From Nitrospira sp. (GTDB taxonomy: Bacteria; Nitrospirota; Nitrospiria; Nitrospirales; Nitrospiraceae), in contig JADJXO010000002.1 in NCBI GenBank assembly GCA_016715825.1, positions 496,001 through 560,000 on the forward strand: DNA of 64,000 nucleotides. The letters are read 5' to 3'. Numbering within the stretch: the first letter of the stretch is position 1; each line of letters starts with the position of its first letter. Made by a program: the position numbers and the translations under genes. Below the pieces are notes generated by a model. It worked only from the letters and a program-made list of their open reading frames with translations. It searched no databases and was not told the origin of the DNA. Positions 8,820 to 18,263 of the stretch are shown piece after piece.

Positions 8820-8880
8820 GGAAAAGGAATGGGGCTTACGGGGCGAAGCTATGGCCCTTTGAAAACCAGGACCGTCGTAT
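8820..8880 (+). other. Possible structured leader upstream of the export locus
   Basis: Within the otherwise gene-free stretch 8607-9044 lies a GC-rich block, GGGGCTTACGGGGCGAAGC followed by TATGGCCC, that can pair with itself in more than one way (GCTT/AAGC, GGGCC-type pairings). It faintly recalls the 3' half of c-di-GMP-I riboswitches but lacks the GCAAAG core and the GNRA-capped hairpin. A small inverted repeat, GAATAG-CT-CTATTC, lies just before it. The long distance to the barrel gene (about 370 bases to 9261) fits a leader RNA, but nothing here proves one. Confidence 0.2.
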
Positions 8881-9260
8881 TGGCCGTGGTGCGCTGCGGA
8901 GAAGTAATCGGGCTCTAATGAAGAAATCAGAACTGGGTTGAGAAAAGTTGTCGACAGGGTGAGGCCAAGCGCAATCTGTCGGCCGCACCGGATTACGGAG
9001 CAACCTTATGCCGCTGAGGAGCGCCGATCAACGATCGCAGCGGCATGATCATCCTGCGGTTACGCAACCTTGAATTGATAGTCTTCAGCGCAGATCAACT
9101 CCAGCGAATCTTTCTCTTACTCTGCTACGGTGTATGTCGCCATTTCGGGGACTCATCACGGATCTCGGCGTTGTTCAGAAAGGACGTATCCAGCCATGTA
9201 TCGAAGCGGTTGGTACTTTCTACTAGGGTGGCGTTGCTCATCAAGCTGAAAGAAGCAGGA

Positions 9261-10790
9261 ATGAACACCTGCAGAATCGCATCAAATGTCCTTCACTTCC
9301 GATCGGCACGAATACAGATTCAGAGACCTCTCAAGACGAGAATTGAACCTTTGAACAATTCGGAATCGTTCCGGGTTCATACGATTCAATCATTTGCCTG
9401 GACCATAGGTCTCCTCTCAACCTTGACAGCAGTGGAAATGCCATTGGCGCAGCAATCGGAGACACCCAACACGTCTTCTGTCAGTAGTGGGGCCATTTTC
9501 GGAGCATCGGGGACAACGTTTTTATCGCAATTCGCCAATCCCGCGATCCTCGGATCTCTCTACTTGACCCCGCAATGGCCCATGACGGGATACTATCCCA
9601 TCTTCCCAGGAAGCCTGTCCCAGGCCCTCCCCAGTGATGGGGTGCGAGTGGGACCGCTTCGATTGCACCCCCACATGGGGGTCGCCCAGATGTACACCGA
9701 TAATGTATTCAGGACCAACAGCAATAGAACCAGCGACTTTCTGACCACGTTGTCACCGGGTATCCAGGCCCGACTGCCGTTCGGAGGATTGCACTCCCTC
9801 CTCATCGATTATCGGACCAATCTTCAATACTATTCACGCACGTCGTCGAATGATGTGCAGGATCAGACTGCCGTCGGAGCGGTCAAGTTCGACTTCCCCG
9901 GCGGCCTCAAAATCGATCTTCAAGGCGAGCACAGGCTCGGACATGATCCCAGAGGGTCTGCCGTGGACAATGTGAATATACAACGTCTCGGAGTGAACAA
10001 ATGGACCGCCGATGGTTTTTCGGGTCATGCCGAATATGTTGGGGCGCAGTCCAGCGTGGGACTGCATGTGCAGACGTTTCGCTGGCAGTACCTCAATAAC
10101 AACCAGGGCCCTATTCGAGATCGACTGATGAATAGAGCCGACTTGATGTTCTCCCGTAGCGTAACGGACAAACTGTCTCTGCGGGCTATCGTTGGCGCCC
10201 AGCAATCGCTGTATGACCAGAACAAGAATCTGGACAATGTCATCTATACCTTCAGTGGAGGAGGGACATGGAATGTCAGTGAGGTGACGTCCGGAGAAAT
10301 TCTAGTCGGGTATCAGTATGTGCAATTTACTCGTGCACAGGTCGATCAACCTCCTCCGCTGAACCAGTTTTTCAGAGACAAAGATACGTACTCGAACCTC
10401 TATGCCATGGGACGGCTTCATTGGCAGGCGACCCCGCTGTTAAAGATCACGTTACAATTGTTCAGGTCGGTCCAACAGACCGTTGCGAGCGGCTCGCTAT
10501 TTTATACGGCGACCGGTGTCAATCTGACGGCGAAACATGAGGTGACCGAGCGCATCACGGCAACGATCAACTTCGGATACGAGCACGACAATTTTCAAGG
10601 TGTTCGAGATACAGCCAGCGGGTCTGACCGAGATGAGGACTTACGGAATGTTGCAGTCGGAGTGAATTACCAAGCGGTCAAATGGGTGGGGCTCGGCGCC
10701 CAATATATTTTTGAGGACCGACACTCGACTCTGCCTCAGTTTACCTACCAAGCAAACACCGTCATGCTGTTCGCACAAACGCTCTTTTAG
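9261..10790 (+). CDS. Outer-membrane beta-barrel protein of the polysaccharide locus
   Basis: A 509-residue predicted outer-membrane barrel that opens the polysaccharide locus. A hydrophobic stretch (FAWTIGLLSTLTAVEMPLAQQ) ending in AQQ looks like a signal peptide, preceded by a rather long basic N-terminus. The remainder is built of alternating polar and hydrophobic strands with many Tyr, Gln and Asn. It ends in VMLFAQTLF, a C-terminal aromatic signature typical of barrel proteins. Proteins like this accompany Wzc-type kinases in exopolysaccharide and PEP-CTERM loci and are thought to help secrete the glycan. The frame is open from 9045, so the start is not certain; ATG at 9261 follows AGGA closely. 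The BY-kinase gene follows 45 bases downstream. Confidence 0.65.
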   Translation: MNTCRIASNVLHFRSARIQIQRPLKTRIEPLNNSESFRVHTIQSFAWTIGLLSTLTAVEMPLAQQSETPNTSSVSSGAIFGASGTTFLSQFANPAILGSLYLTPQWPMTGYYPIFPGSLSQALPSDGVRVGPLRLHPHMGVAQMYTDNVFRTNSNRTSDFLTTLSPGIQARLPFGGLHSLLIDYRTNLQYYSRTSSNDVQDQTAVGAVKFDFPGGLKIDLQGEHRLGHDPRGSAVDNVNIQRLGVNKWTADGFSGHAEYVGAQSSVGLHVQTFRWQYLNNNQGPIRDRLMNRADLMFSRSVTDKLSLRAIVGAQQSLYDQNKNLDNVIYTFSGGGTWNVSEVTSGEILVGYQYVQFTRAQVDQPPPLNQFFRDKDTYSNLYAMGRLHWQATPLLKITLQLFRSVQQTVASGSLFYTATGVNLTAKHEVTERITATINFGYEHDNFQGVRDTASGSDRDEDLRNVAVGVNYQAVKWVGLGAQYIFEDRHSTLPQFTYQANTVMLFAQTLF

Positions 10791-10835
10791 TCCATCAATT
10801 GAATCCTTCTGTGCCTCACTGAATGGGGATGTGAC

Positions 10836-13103
10836 ATGACTCGCGATGACGGCAGTCGCGTACTGCAATCAGTCGACAGCGATAGCCGCGAAACGGTCCT
10901 TACTGAATATGCTGCTGCCTGTCGGCGCCGTATCTGGTTGATTGTCGCGATGATGGTTGGATGTGCAGCGGCTGCGGCAGTCTGGTCATTCATGCAGTTA
11001 CCGCTGTACCAGGCAAAAGCAACCGTGGTCGTCGAGCAAGTAGGGTCGAGAGGGTTTGAATACGATCGAGACTACCGCCAGAGCGATCTTTCCCCAGAAT
11101 ACTTTCAGACACAGTTTGAATTGATGAAGAGCCATTATGTGTTTCAACGGACGGCGGAGCTCCTTCATATATCCGAACAGTCGGAATACCAACGCAAGCC
11201 ATCGATCCTATCGTCAATGATAGGCGATCTATCGTCGATGGTGGGTGATAGGCTGCCTGCGTCTATGACGAATGTGATAGAGCCGGAAGGGAGCGCCGAT
11301 AAAGACGTTCCAGGAGAAGGTGATGAGCGATTGTTGAAGCGGTTTGCTGAGGCGATTGAAATCGTGCCGATTCGAGGTGCGCGACTGGCACATGTGATCG
11401 CCACTTCTGGCGACCCGGAATTTGCTGCTCGTATCGCCAACACGCTGGCGTCGACCTACATTGAACGCACTCAGGAGTTGAACGCCCTCTCGAAGGAAAA
11501 GGCTGCTGAGTGGTATACCACGCATCTCGACGAGCTGCGCAAGAAGGCCGAGACTTCTCAACAGGCGTTGTACCAGTTTCGTGTGAAGCATGGGTTGATG
11601 GGAGGGCGTGAGCAGCAAACAGCGAGGGCCCACACGAACACAGAGCTGGACTCGGAACTTGTCAGAGCCGAAATGAAGCAGGCTGAGGCGAAATCTCGTC
11701 TGGAACAAATTGAATCGGTGTTGCGCAACCGGACCGACCCGGATGGAGTCGACACGATCGACTGGTCGAGCTTGGATGCTTCGACCGAAGTGCTGAGTTC
11801 GACGCTGATTCAAACGTTGAGGGGGCAGGAAATTAGAGTCTCAGGTCAGGTCGCCGAGTTGGAAGAAACGTATGGTCCGCTTCACCCCAAGCTCATTCAC
11901 ACAAAGGCAGAGATGCAGGATCTTCGTGAACGAATCGAGCAGGAGGTGCAAAAGATATTCGACTCGGTGAAACAGGAATATGATGCGGCACGTGGACGAG
12001 TACGCGTGATCAAGGCGGCGGCGAGTCGCCATCGGCAAGAGAAAATCAAGCTCGAACAGTATGAAGTCGACTATGGAATCCTCGAACGAGAGGCCGAAAG
12101 CACACAGCATCTCTACGACATTTTTCTGAAACAGACGAAAGAGGCCGACCTTTCGGCGGGATTGCGTAGTGCCAACGTCTATCTCGCTGATCCGGCAGTT
12201 CCGAACACCATTCCCGTAAAGCCAAAGAAACAGTTAAATATCGTCTTGGGACTTCTCGTCGGGCTCATGACGGGGGTTGGACTGGCTCTTTTCTTGGAAG
12301 GCCAGGACCGGACCTTGAGAGGACCCGATGATTTAGGACGGTATCTGCCGAAGGTCTCCCTCCTCGGTGTGATGCCGCTCCTGCCGAAAACCAAAACGGG
12401 AGAAGGCGTCCCCCTCCTCACAGGCCAATCCTCAGGCGCTGCGGCTGAACACGTTCGGATTATCAGGACCAGCGTCTTGCTGTCGAGACCCGATGAATTG
12501 CCGTCCTGTGTTCTGATCACCAGTGCGGGAGAAGGCGAAGGGAAGACGACGCTCTCGGTGAATCTCGCGATCGCGCTGGCCCAGCTGGAAAATACGCGTG
12601 TCGTACTGATCGATGCGGATTTGCGAAAACCAGCTAACCGATACGCTCATGGAATTCAGCGCGAAGGTATTGATACACAAGGACTCACAAGTTTTCTGGC
12701 TGGAAGAGCCACGCTGAGGGAGATTATGTATCGGACCGATCTGGACAACCTTTCGGTTATTCCTCGCGGGGAGCGTCCATCAAATCCGTCGGAACTGCTT
12801 CACTCGAAACAGTTGAGACAGCTCCTGAATCGATGTCGAGAGGAAGGGTATTATGTGATTCTGGATGCTCCCCCGGTGCTCCCCGTGACCGACTCTGTGA
12901 TCCTCGCCTCGCAGGTCGATGGTGTGCTGGTGGTGGCCAGTGCGGGGCAGACCACCCGTGAAGCCTGTCGATCGGCGATCGACCAGCTGACGAGTGCAGG
13001 AGGGAAAATTCTGGGCATTGTTCTGCAAAAAGTCCCAGTCCCCATGAGTGCGTACCACTCCTATAAGGGTGAGAAGTCCGAAACGAACGGCATGCCCTGG
13101 TAA
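10836..13103 (+). CDS. Polysaccharide co-polymerase / BY-kinase (Wzc-GumC family)
   Basis: A 755-residue inner-membrane protein that joins a Wzz chain-length domain to a cytoplasmic tyrosine-kinase-like domain. The first membrane segment is near residues 32 to 55 and the second near 465 to 487, with a long periplasmic coiled coil between. The kinase domain has Walker A AGEGEGKTT (about 564), Walker A' VVLIDADLRKP (about 589) and Walker B VILDAPP (about 673). Typical Wzc proteins end in a run of Tyr residues; here the tail has only two, in SAYHSYKGEKS. The protein should control assembly and length of the glycan together with the flippase, polymerase and Wza-like gene of this locus. Confidence 0.88.
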   Translation: MTRDDGSRVLQSVDSDSRETVLTEYAAACRRRIWLIVAMMVGCAAAAAVWSFMQLPLYQAKATVVVEQVGSRGFEYDRDYRQSDLSPEYFQTQFELMKSHYVFQRTAELLHISEQSEYQRKPSILSSMIGDLSSMVGDRLPASMTNVIEPEGSADKDVPGEGDERLLKRFAEAIEIVPIRGARLAHVIATSGDPEFAARIANTLASTYIERTQELNALSKEKAAEWYTTHLDELRKKAETSQQALYQFRVKHGLMGGREQQTARAHTNTELDSELVRAEMKQAEAKSRLEQIESVLRNRTDPDGVDTIDWSSLDASTEVLSSTLIQTLRGQEIRVSGQVAELEETYGPLHPKLIHTKAEMQDLRERIEQEVQKIFDSVKQEYDAARGRVRVIKAAASRHRQEKIKLEQYEVDYGILEREAESTQHLYDIFLKQTKEADLSAGLRSANVYLADPAVPNTIPVKPKKQLNIVLGLLVGLMTGVGLALFLEGQDRTLRGPDDLGRYLPKVSLLGVMPLLPKTKTGEGVPLLTGQSSGAAAEHVRIIRTSVLLSRPDELPSCVLITSAGEGEGKTTLSVNLAIALAQLENTRVVLIDADLRKPANRYAHGIQREGIDTQGLTSFLAGRATLREIMYRTDLDNLSVIPRGERPSNPSELLHSKQLRQLLNRCREEGYYVILDAPPVLPVTDSVILASQVDGVLVVASAGQTTREACRSAIDQLTSAGGKILGIVLQKVPVPMSAYHSYKGEKSETNGMPW

Positions 13104-13239
13104 GCCGCTTCACGGCAGTCATCCTGTCAGTCCTGGAGGGGGGAAGTCTACACGCGAATAACGGAGGATGTGGCCGGCTGGCGCTCAGAACGCGTTGAAT
13201 TGGACACCCCTTCCGTGGTTCGACCGTTGGTAGTGAACC

Positions 13240-14628
13240 ATGCATGACGTACTGCAAGTAGGTCTTCAATGGTGGGATACGTGGAAGGCGCGATCTATCA
13301 ATCGGCGGATCTTGAGCGCGTTGGTGACTGTCGGTACCCTCACTGTCCTGGCCAAAATTGCCTCTGCCGGAAAAGATTTGGTGGTGGCCTACCAATTTGG
13401 GGCCGGCGATGAACTCGACGCGTTTCTCATGGCGTTTCTGATTCCATCATTTGCGATCAATCTGATCAGTGGCTCGCTCAATGCGGCGCTCATTCCTACC
13501 TATATTCAGGTACGAAAACAGGAAGGAATAGTGTCGGCCACGGATCTGTATGCGAGTGTTCTGACCGGCAGTGTCGTGCTCTTATCGGTGACGTCACTCA
13601 TCTTGTTTGCCATAGGCCCGTTCTTGCTTCGGATGGTGGCCATGGAATTTTCTGAAGAGAAATTTGCGCTGACGGTGTCGTTATTCAACACCTTGTTACC
13701 CTGTCTCCTTCTCATCGGACTTGCCACCACCTGGGGGGCGATACTGAATGCGCACGAGCAATTTGCTCTTGCCGCCATCGCTCCTGCCATCATGGCATGT
13801 GTGACTATTCTGACCCTTTTGGTATTCTCTCACCCTGTGAATATTCATACGCTTGCTGTTGGCGTCGTTGCCGGCACCGTATGTCACGCTGCACTCCTCG
13901 GATGGGGGGTGGGTCGAGAAGGGCTCCGGCTTCGGCCCGGATGGACCGGTGTCACGCCAGCGTTGAAAGCGGTCTGGCATCAGTATGCTCCCATGCTTGC
14001 AGGGGCTGCCTTGATCGGCGGTACAGAAGTGATCGGACAAATCATGGCTGCGTCGTTGGGATCGGGGAGTGTGTCGATTCTGTCGTACGGCAACAAGGTG
14101 CCCATGCTGTTACTCGGGGTAGGGTCTATGGCTGCGAGCACGGCGATACTGCCGTATTTTTCACAGATGGTCGCTGCACATCAGTGGGTTGAGATACGAC
14201 AGACGCTGCTCACGTATGCACGACTTACCGCGGCCATCACGATTCCGCTGACGGGTGTATTGGTGACATTCTCCGAACCCCTTATTGAGGTCTTATTCCA
14301 ACGTGGGGCGTTTACGGCTGTCCATACCCACCAGGCGGCATGGGTTCAATCCCTCGCGCTCTTGCAGCTCGTTCCATTCGCCTTGGGTATTCTTGCCGTG
14401 CGGTTGCTCTCGTCTCTCAAGGCCAACCACATCTTGATGTGGAGTTCGGCCATCAGCCTGGTCCTCTCGATTGTTTTAAACTACGTCTTTATGCAACTCC
14501 TCGGTGTCGCCGGGATTGCGCTGGCGACGAGTCTGATGTACCTCGTCTCGATGTGTTTTCTCTATATCATGGTGTTTCGACAACTCCGGTTGGAGAGTGC
14601 CGGGGTTTCCCCCTACCGTGCCTCCTAA
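13240..14628 (+). CDS. MurJ/MviN-type lipid-linked glycan flippase
   Basis: A 462-residue integral membrane protein of the MOP superfamily with about twelve or more hydrophobic segments. The start region (VTVGTLTVLAKIASAGKDLVVAYQFGAGDELDAF) and LIPSFAINLISGSLNAALIPTY match the first helices of MurJ/MviN, and FQRGAFTAVHT resembles the conserved RGAF motif of the family. In this location it more likely flips the lipid-linked exopolysaccharide unit than lipid II. It lies 136 bases after the BY-kinase gene and 14 bases before a glycosyltransferase gene, so it probably belongs to one transcript. Confidence 0.8.
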   Translation: MHDVLQVGLQWWDTWKARSINRRILSALVTVGTLTVLAKIASAGKDLVVAYQFGAGDELDAFLMAFLIPSFAINLISGSLNAALIPTYIQVRKQEGIVSATDLYASVLTGSVVLLSVTSLILFAIGPFLLRMVAMEFSEEKFALTVSLFNTLLPCLLLIGLATTWGAILNAHEQFALAAIAPAIMACVTILTLLVFSHPVNIHTLAVGVVAGTVCHAALLGWGVGREGLRLRPGWTGVTPALKAVWHQYAPMLAGAALIGGTEVIGQIMAASLGSGSVSILSYGNKVPMLLLGVGSMAASTAILPYFSQMVAAHQWVEIRQTLLTYARLTAAITIPLTGVLVTFSEPLIEVLFQRGAFTAVHTHQAAWVQSLALLQLVPFALGILAVRLLSSLKANHILMWSSAISLVLSIVLNYVFMQLLGVAGIALATSLMYLVSMCFLYIMVFRQLRLESAGVSPYRAS

Positions 14629-14642
14629 AGTCTGCAACCTCG

Positions 14643-15758
14643 ATGCGCATCACACTGGTCATTTCGACATTCACGGCTGGAGGAGCGGAGCGGGTGATGA
14701 CCCTTATGGCCAACTATTGGGCGGAGAGGGGAGATGACGTGACCGTCATCACCATCAGCGCGCAATCTAACGATTGGTATCAGCTTCATCCTCGTGTCAC
14801 ACGGGTGGGGTTAGACGTCTTATCTCACTCGGCACATCTTGGCCAAGCAATACGTGATAACGTTCGGCGAATCGTACGGCTGCGCCGGGCATTACGTCGG
14901 ACACACCCTCACGTGATCGTCAGTTTTCTCGGTACAACCAATGTGCTTACGCTCATCGCGAGTTTTGGCCTTGGCACTCCCGTTGTCGTCTCCGAGCGCA
15001 ATGATCCCCGTGAATATAGTATCGGCTTGGCGTGGAGTCTCATGCGGTCCGCAATCTATCGGCATGCTGATGCGGTCGTGGTGCAATCATACGCGATACG
15101 CGATTGGGTCTTGAAGCTCCCGGGAATAAAGGCCACCTACGTTATTCCAAACCCGATTCGTCCAAGAGGCATTGAATCCGAGCAAACTTCGAGACCCCAC
15201 ACTTCCACTCATGCCATCGTCGCCATGGGGCGGTTGGTTGAGCAAAAGGGATTCGATCTCCTGGTTGAGGCGTTTAGCCGATGTGCCACGAAGCATGCTG
15301 ATTGGTCGTTGGTGATTCTCGGTGAAGGTCCACAGCGTTCCAGGTTGGAGTCCGTGGCCTCTGATTTGGGGATTGGAGACCGGGTCCATTTAATTGGGCA
15401 GGTTCGGGAGCCTGACACCATTCTGAAAGGAGCCGACCTCTTCGTCTTATCGTCTCGGTATGAAGGGTTTCCAAATGCATTGGTCGAGGCGATGGCCTGT
15501 GAGCTTCCGGTCGTAAGCACCGACTGTTCCAGCGGTGGACCGCGCGACATCATCCGCGATGGGATCGATGGCATACTGGTTCCCCCGAAGGATGTGGCGG
15601 CCTTAGCCGTTGCCATGGACCGGTTGATGGCGGACCACAAGGAACGCCAGCGGCTTGGAAAGCGAGCAGTGGAGGTCGTCGAGCGCTTCAGTATGAACAG
15701 AGTGATGAAGTTATGGGACGATCTACTGACTGGTGTCGCAAGCCCCTCTCATGTGTGA
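14643..15758 (+). CDS. GT4 glycosyltransferase
   Basis: A 371-residue GT-B fold glycosyltransferase. The N-terminal acceptor domain begins MRITLVISTFTAGGAERVM, with the GGAER motif common in this family. The C-terminal donor domain has AMGRLVEQKGFDLLVEAF and a retaining GT4 signature, YEGFPNALVEAMACELPVV. No membrane segment is present, so it acts at the inner face of the membrane on the growing lipid-linked glycan. The ATG at 14643 gives a standard N-terminus; the frame is open upstream into the flippase gene. The sugar donor cannot be inferred from sequence. It is followed 15 bases later by a second enzyme of the same family. Confidence 0.85.
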   Translation: MRITLVISTFTAGGAERVMTLMANYWAERGDDVTVITISAQSNDWYQLHPRVTRVGLDVLSHSAHLGQAIRDNVRRIVRLRRALRRTHPHVIVSFLGTTNVLTLIASFGLGTPVVVSERNDPREYSIGLAWSLMRSAIYRHADAVVVQSYAIRDWVLKLPGIKATYVIPNPIRPRGIESEQTSRPHTSTHAIVAMGRLVEQKGFDLLVEAFSRCATKHADWSLVILGEGPQRSRLESVASDLGIGDRVHLIGQVREPDTILKGADLFVLSSRYEGFPNALVEAMACELPVVSTDCSSGGPRDIIRDGIDGILVPPKDVAALAVAMDRLMADHKERQRLGKRAVEVVERFSMNRVMKLWDDLLTGVASPSHV

Positions 15759-15773
15759 AGAAGGTTCGACGTC

Positions 15774-16988
15774 ATGGTGACCGTTATGTGTGAGCCAAAG
15801 CGTCACATGAACATTCTTTTTCTTGTCCGTTCTCTAGACTACGGCGGAGCGGAACGGCAGCTGGTTATTTTGGCTCGTGAACTTCATCAACGCGGACATA
15901 AAGTCTCTGTTGCTGTGTTCTATCCTGGCGGCCCGCTGGAATCATATCTGAAGGACGCCTCGGTCCGGATCATTTCCCTGGAGAAGCGAGGACGATGGGA
16001 TGTCGTGGGGTTTCTCGTACGACTGATCAGGACGGTGCGCTCAGAACGGCCGGACGTGTTGCACGCTTATATTGTCGACCTCATGACCGTATTCGTGCAA
16101 CCGTTTCTGCGCTCGATGAAGATTGTCTGGAGCATTCGCAGTTCCAACATGGACTACAGCCGCTACGATTGGCTGTGTGGCGCGAGTTATGCCCTGAGTT
16201 GCTGGTTCTCCAAGTCTGCAGATCTGATCATTTCGAATTCGTATGCCGGCCGTCAAGACCACATCGCAGACGGCTATCCGGCCGACAGAACTGTTGTGAT
16301 TTCAAACGGCATCGATATCAACCGGTTCTTCCCAAACGTGGAAGCGCGCGAGCGGATGCGGATACAGTGGGGAGTAGGAAAGGACGAAGTCGTGATTGGT
16401 CTTGTGGGCCGACTGGATCCGCAGAAAGATCACGAGACATTCCTACAAGCCGCGGTGCTATTGCGACAAGAAAAGACTCAGGTGCGTTTTGTATGTGTGG
16501 GAGACGGTCGGTCCGACTACAGAACTGCGCTCCAAGACCGTGCACAAAGGCTGGGGTTATCCGACTGCGTGATGTGGGTTGGTGGGCAATCGGAGATGCC
16601 TCATATCTACAACGCACTTGACGTACTGGTGAATTCCTCCTCGTACGGGGAGGGGTTTGCGAACGTGCTTGGTGAGGCCATGGCCTGCGGAGTCCCCTGT
16701 GTGGCGACTGATGTGGGGGATTCAGGTCTGGTGATCGGAGATACAGGGCACCTGGTACCGCCCAAGGATCCGGCTGCACTCAAAACTGCCATACTCCGAG
16801 TCTTAGCTCGCCAGCCGGTTGCAGCAGAAATTCGCCGACGCATTGTTGAGCACTTTTCGGTAGAGAATCTTGTTCATACGACTGAGCGGACGCTCTTGAC
16901 ACTGTGGCATCTGCCGACCAGCCAGTCCATCACGTCACAAGAGCATGCTCCTGTTGATGGCCAATGCAAAACGTTCAAAGTAATGTGA
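15774..16988 (+). CDS. GT4 glycosyltransferase
   Basis: A glycosyltransferase of up to 404 residues, GT-B fold. It has NILFLVRSLDYGGAERQLV at the N-terminus, then GLVGRLDPQKDHETFLQAA and YGEGFANVLGEAMACGVPCV in the donor domain. Three Met codons lie close together at the start (15774, 15786, 15807); Met at 15807 gives the most typical N-terminus, 15774 is kept as the longest form. It acts in the cytoplasm on the locus glycan. The stop codon overlaps an ATG of the next gene at 16988, which suggests translational coupling to the polymerase-like protein. Confidence 0.85.
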   Translation: MVTVMCEPKRHMNILFLVRSLDYGGAERQLVILARELHQRGHKVSVAVFYPGGPLESYLKDASVRIISLEKRGRWDVVGFLVRLIRTVRSERPDVLHAYIVDLMTVFVQPFLRSMKIVWSIRSSNMDYSRYDWLCGASYALSCWFSKSADLIISNSYAGRQDHIADGYPADRTVVISNGIDINRFFPNVEARERMRIQWGVGKDEVVIGLVGRLDPQKDHETFLQAAVLLRQEKTQVRFVCVGDGRSDYRTALQDRAQRLGLSDCVMWVGGQSEMPHIYNALDVLVNSSSYGEGFANVLGEAMACGVPCVATDVGDSGLVIGDTGHLVPPKDPAALKTAILRVLARQPVAAEIRRRIVEHFSVENLVHTTERTLLTLWHLPTSQSITSQEHAPVDGQCKTFKVM

Positions 16989-18235
16989 TGACAAACTCTC
17001 TCTTCCGCGACGTCTTAGCGGTGAGCGCAGTTGCGATCTTCTACAGCAATCTACATGAATACCTACATAGGACCTACGAGGTCGTGGTGCCATGGCATTG
17101 GGTTCTCGCTTTTCTTATCCTATCTCTACCGCTACTGGTCAGACAGGTGATGACGTCCGAAATTCTCAGGCTCCCGATCGTGGTGTGGTGTTTTGGGTAT
17201 CTCTGGGTCACGATAGTCTGGTTCCTGTTAGGGGCACAGTCGGACATGGCCTGGCAGGAAGTACGATGGCGGATCTTGGCCATATTTGAAATTCTTGGCT
17301 TCCTCGCGGTTTTTATGGATGGTAGGGCGCACCTGATTGCGCGACTCACGCTTGTAGTCGCGGTACATGTTGCGGTGATGGTCAATATCTTTGAACTCTT
17401 TGCTCCCAACACCTTCAGCAATGTGTCTGGACGCTCTGCCGGCTTGTATGTGAATGCGAATATGTCTGCGGAAGCACTCGTCCTTGGAATGATTCTCGGC
17501 ACCACGGCGCTACCCTCTTGGTATCGCGGGGCGTTCATTTTCCTCACCGGCGTTGGTGTGTTTGTGACCTATTCTCGGGCGGGCCTGATCGGGTGGCTGA
17601 TTGCTATAGGAGGGCTGATGCTGGGACGGTGCGTAGACGCAAGGCATTTGGTTCGGATAGGTCTTGTGGCGGTCGCTCTCCTCAGCCTTGTGTTGCTGCC
17701 GAAAGCCGATCAGATTCTCACCGCACTGGAAAGGGCTGGCACATTGAATGCGGACACGCAGGAACGACTCGCCTGGTTCATGGATCCACTCGGGGTGGAT
17801 GATAAATCCGGCTGGTCACGCAAGTCTGTTGCCCGGGAAGCCTGGGAGCGGGTGACCGAACGGCCGTTCTTTGGTGGTGGAACCGGCTCAGTACATAAGG
17901 GGCTCGATATACCACCACATAATCAGTTTTTGTCGCACATGATCGATCATGGCCTTGTTGGTGCGATTCTCATGCCGCTGCTCCTGCTGGTCTTGATCTG
18001 GCGGAATCAGGGCGCAAGCCGACGAGTTGCCCTCATCTTCTGCGGTGCCACATTGTGGTTTAGTTTTTTTACACACACGTTCCTAAATAATGCGCACAGT
18101 CTTCTCCTTATCGCGATGGTAGCGGCGCCAGTATCACTACATGTCCGTCGGAGAGACCAAGCGACCCAAGGCGACCTGATTAGCAATTCAGATCAGGGTA
18201 ATCTTATGAAAACGTGGATGCCTTCCCTGCGATGA
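16964..18235 (+). CDS. O-antigen ligase / Wzy-type polymerase
   Basis: A 423-residue membrane protein with about ten or more hydrophobic segments. A large polar loop sits in its second half, containing ERPFFGGGTGSVHKGLDIPPHNQFLSHMIDHGLVG; the H-N-x-FL pattern in it is the mark of the Wzy_C (O-antigen ligase) family. In this setting it most likely polymerises flipped repeat units in the periplasm. The start is uncertain: ATG at 16964 overlaps the preceding gene by 25 bases, while ATG at 16988 forms a TGATG overlap with its stop and is an equally good choice. Confidence 0.8.
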   Translation: MQNVQSNVMTNSLFRDVLAVSAVAIFYSNLHEYLHRTYEVVVPWHWVLAFLILSLPLLVRQVMTSEILRLPIVVWCFGYLWVTIVWFLLGAQSDMAWQEVRWRILAIFEILGFLAVFMDGRAHLIARLTLVVAVHVAVMVNIFELFAPNTFSNVSGRSAGLYVNANMSAEALVLGMILGTTALPSWYRGAFIFLTGVGVFVTYSRAGLIGWLIAIGGLMLGRCVDARHLVRIGLVAVALLSLVLLPKADQILTALERAGTLNADTQERLAWFMDPLGVDDKSGWSRKSVAREAWERVTERPFFGGGTGSVHKGLDIPPHNQFLSHMIDHGLVGAILMPLLLLVLIWRNQGASRRVALIFCGATLWFSFFTHTFLNNAHSLLLIAMVAAPVSLHVRRRDQATQGDLISNSDQGNLMKTWMPSLR

Positions 18236-18263
18236 CTCCCTGAGCCTCGGCGGATCTTGGATC

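Noticed and set aside
8830..8880. Calling a c-di-GMP riboswitch
   Set aside because: The GCAAAG core and GNRA-capped hairpin of the GEMM-I class are absent; only a loose likeness of the 3' half remains.
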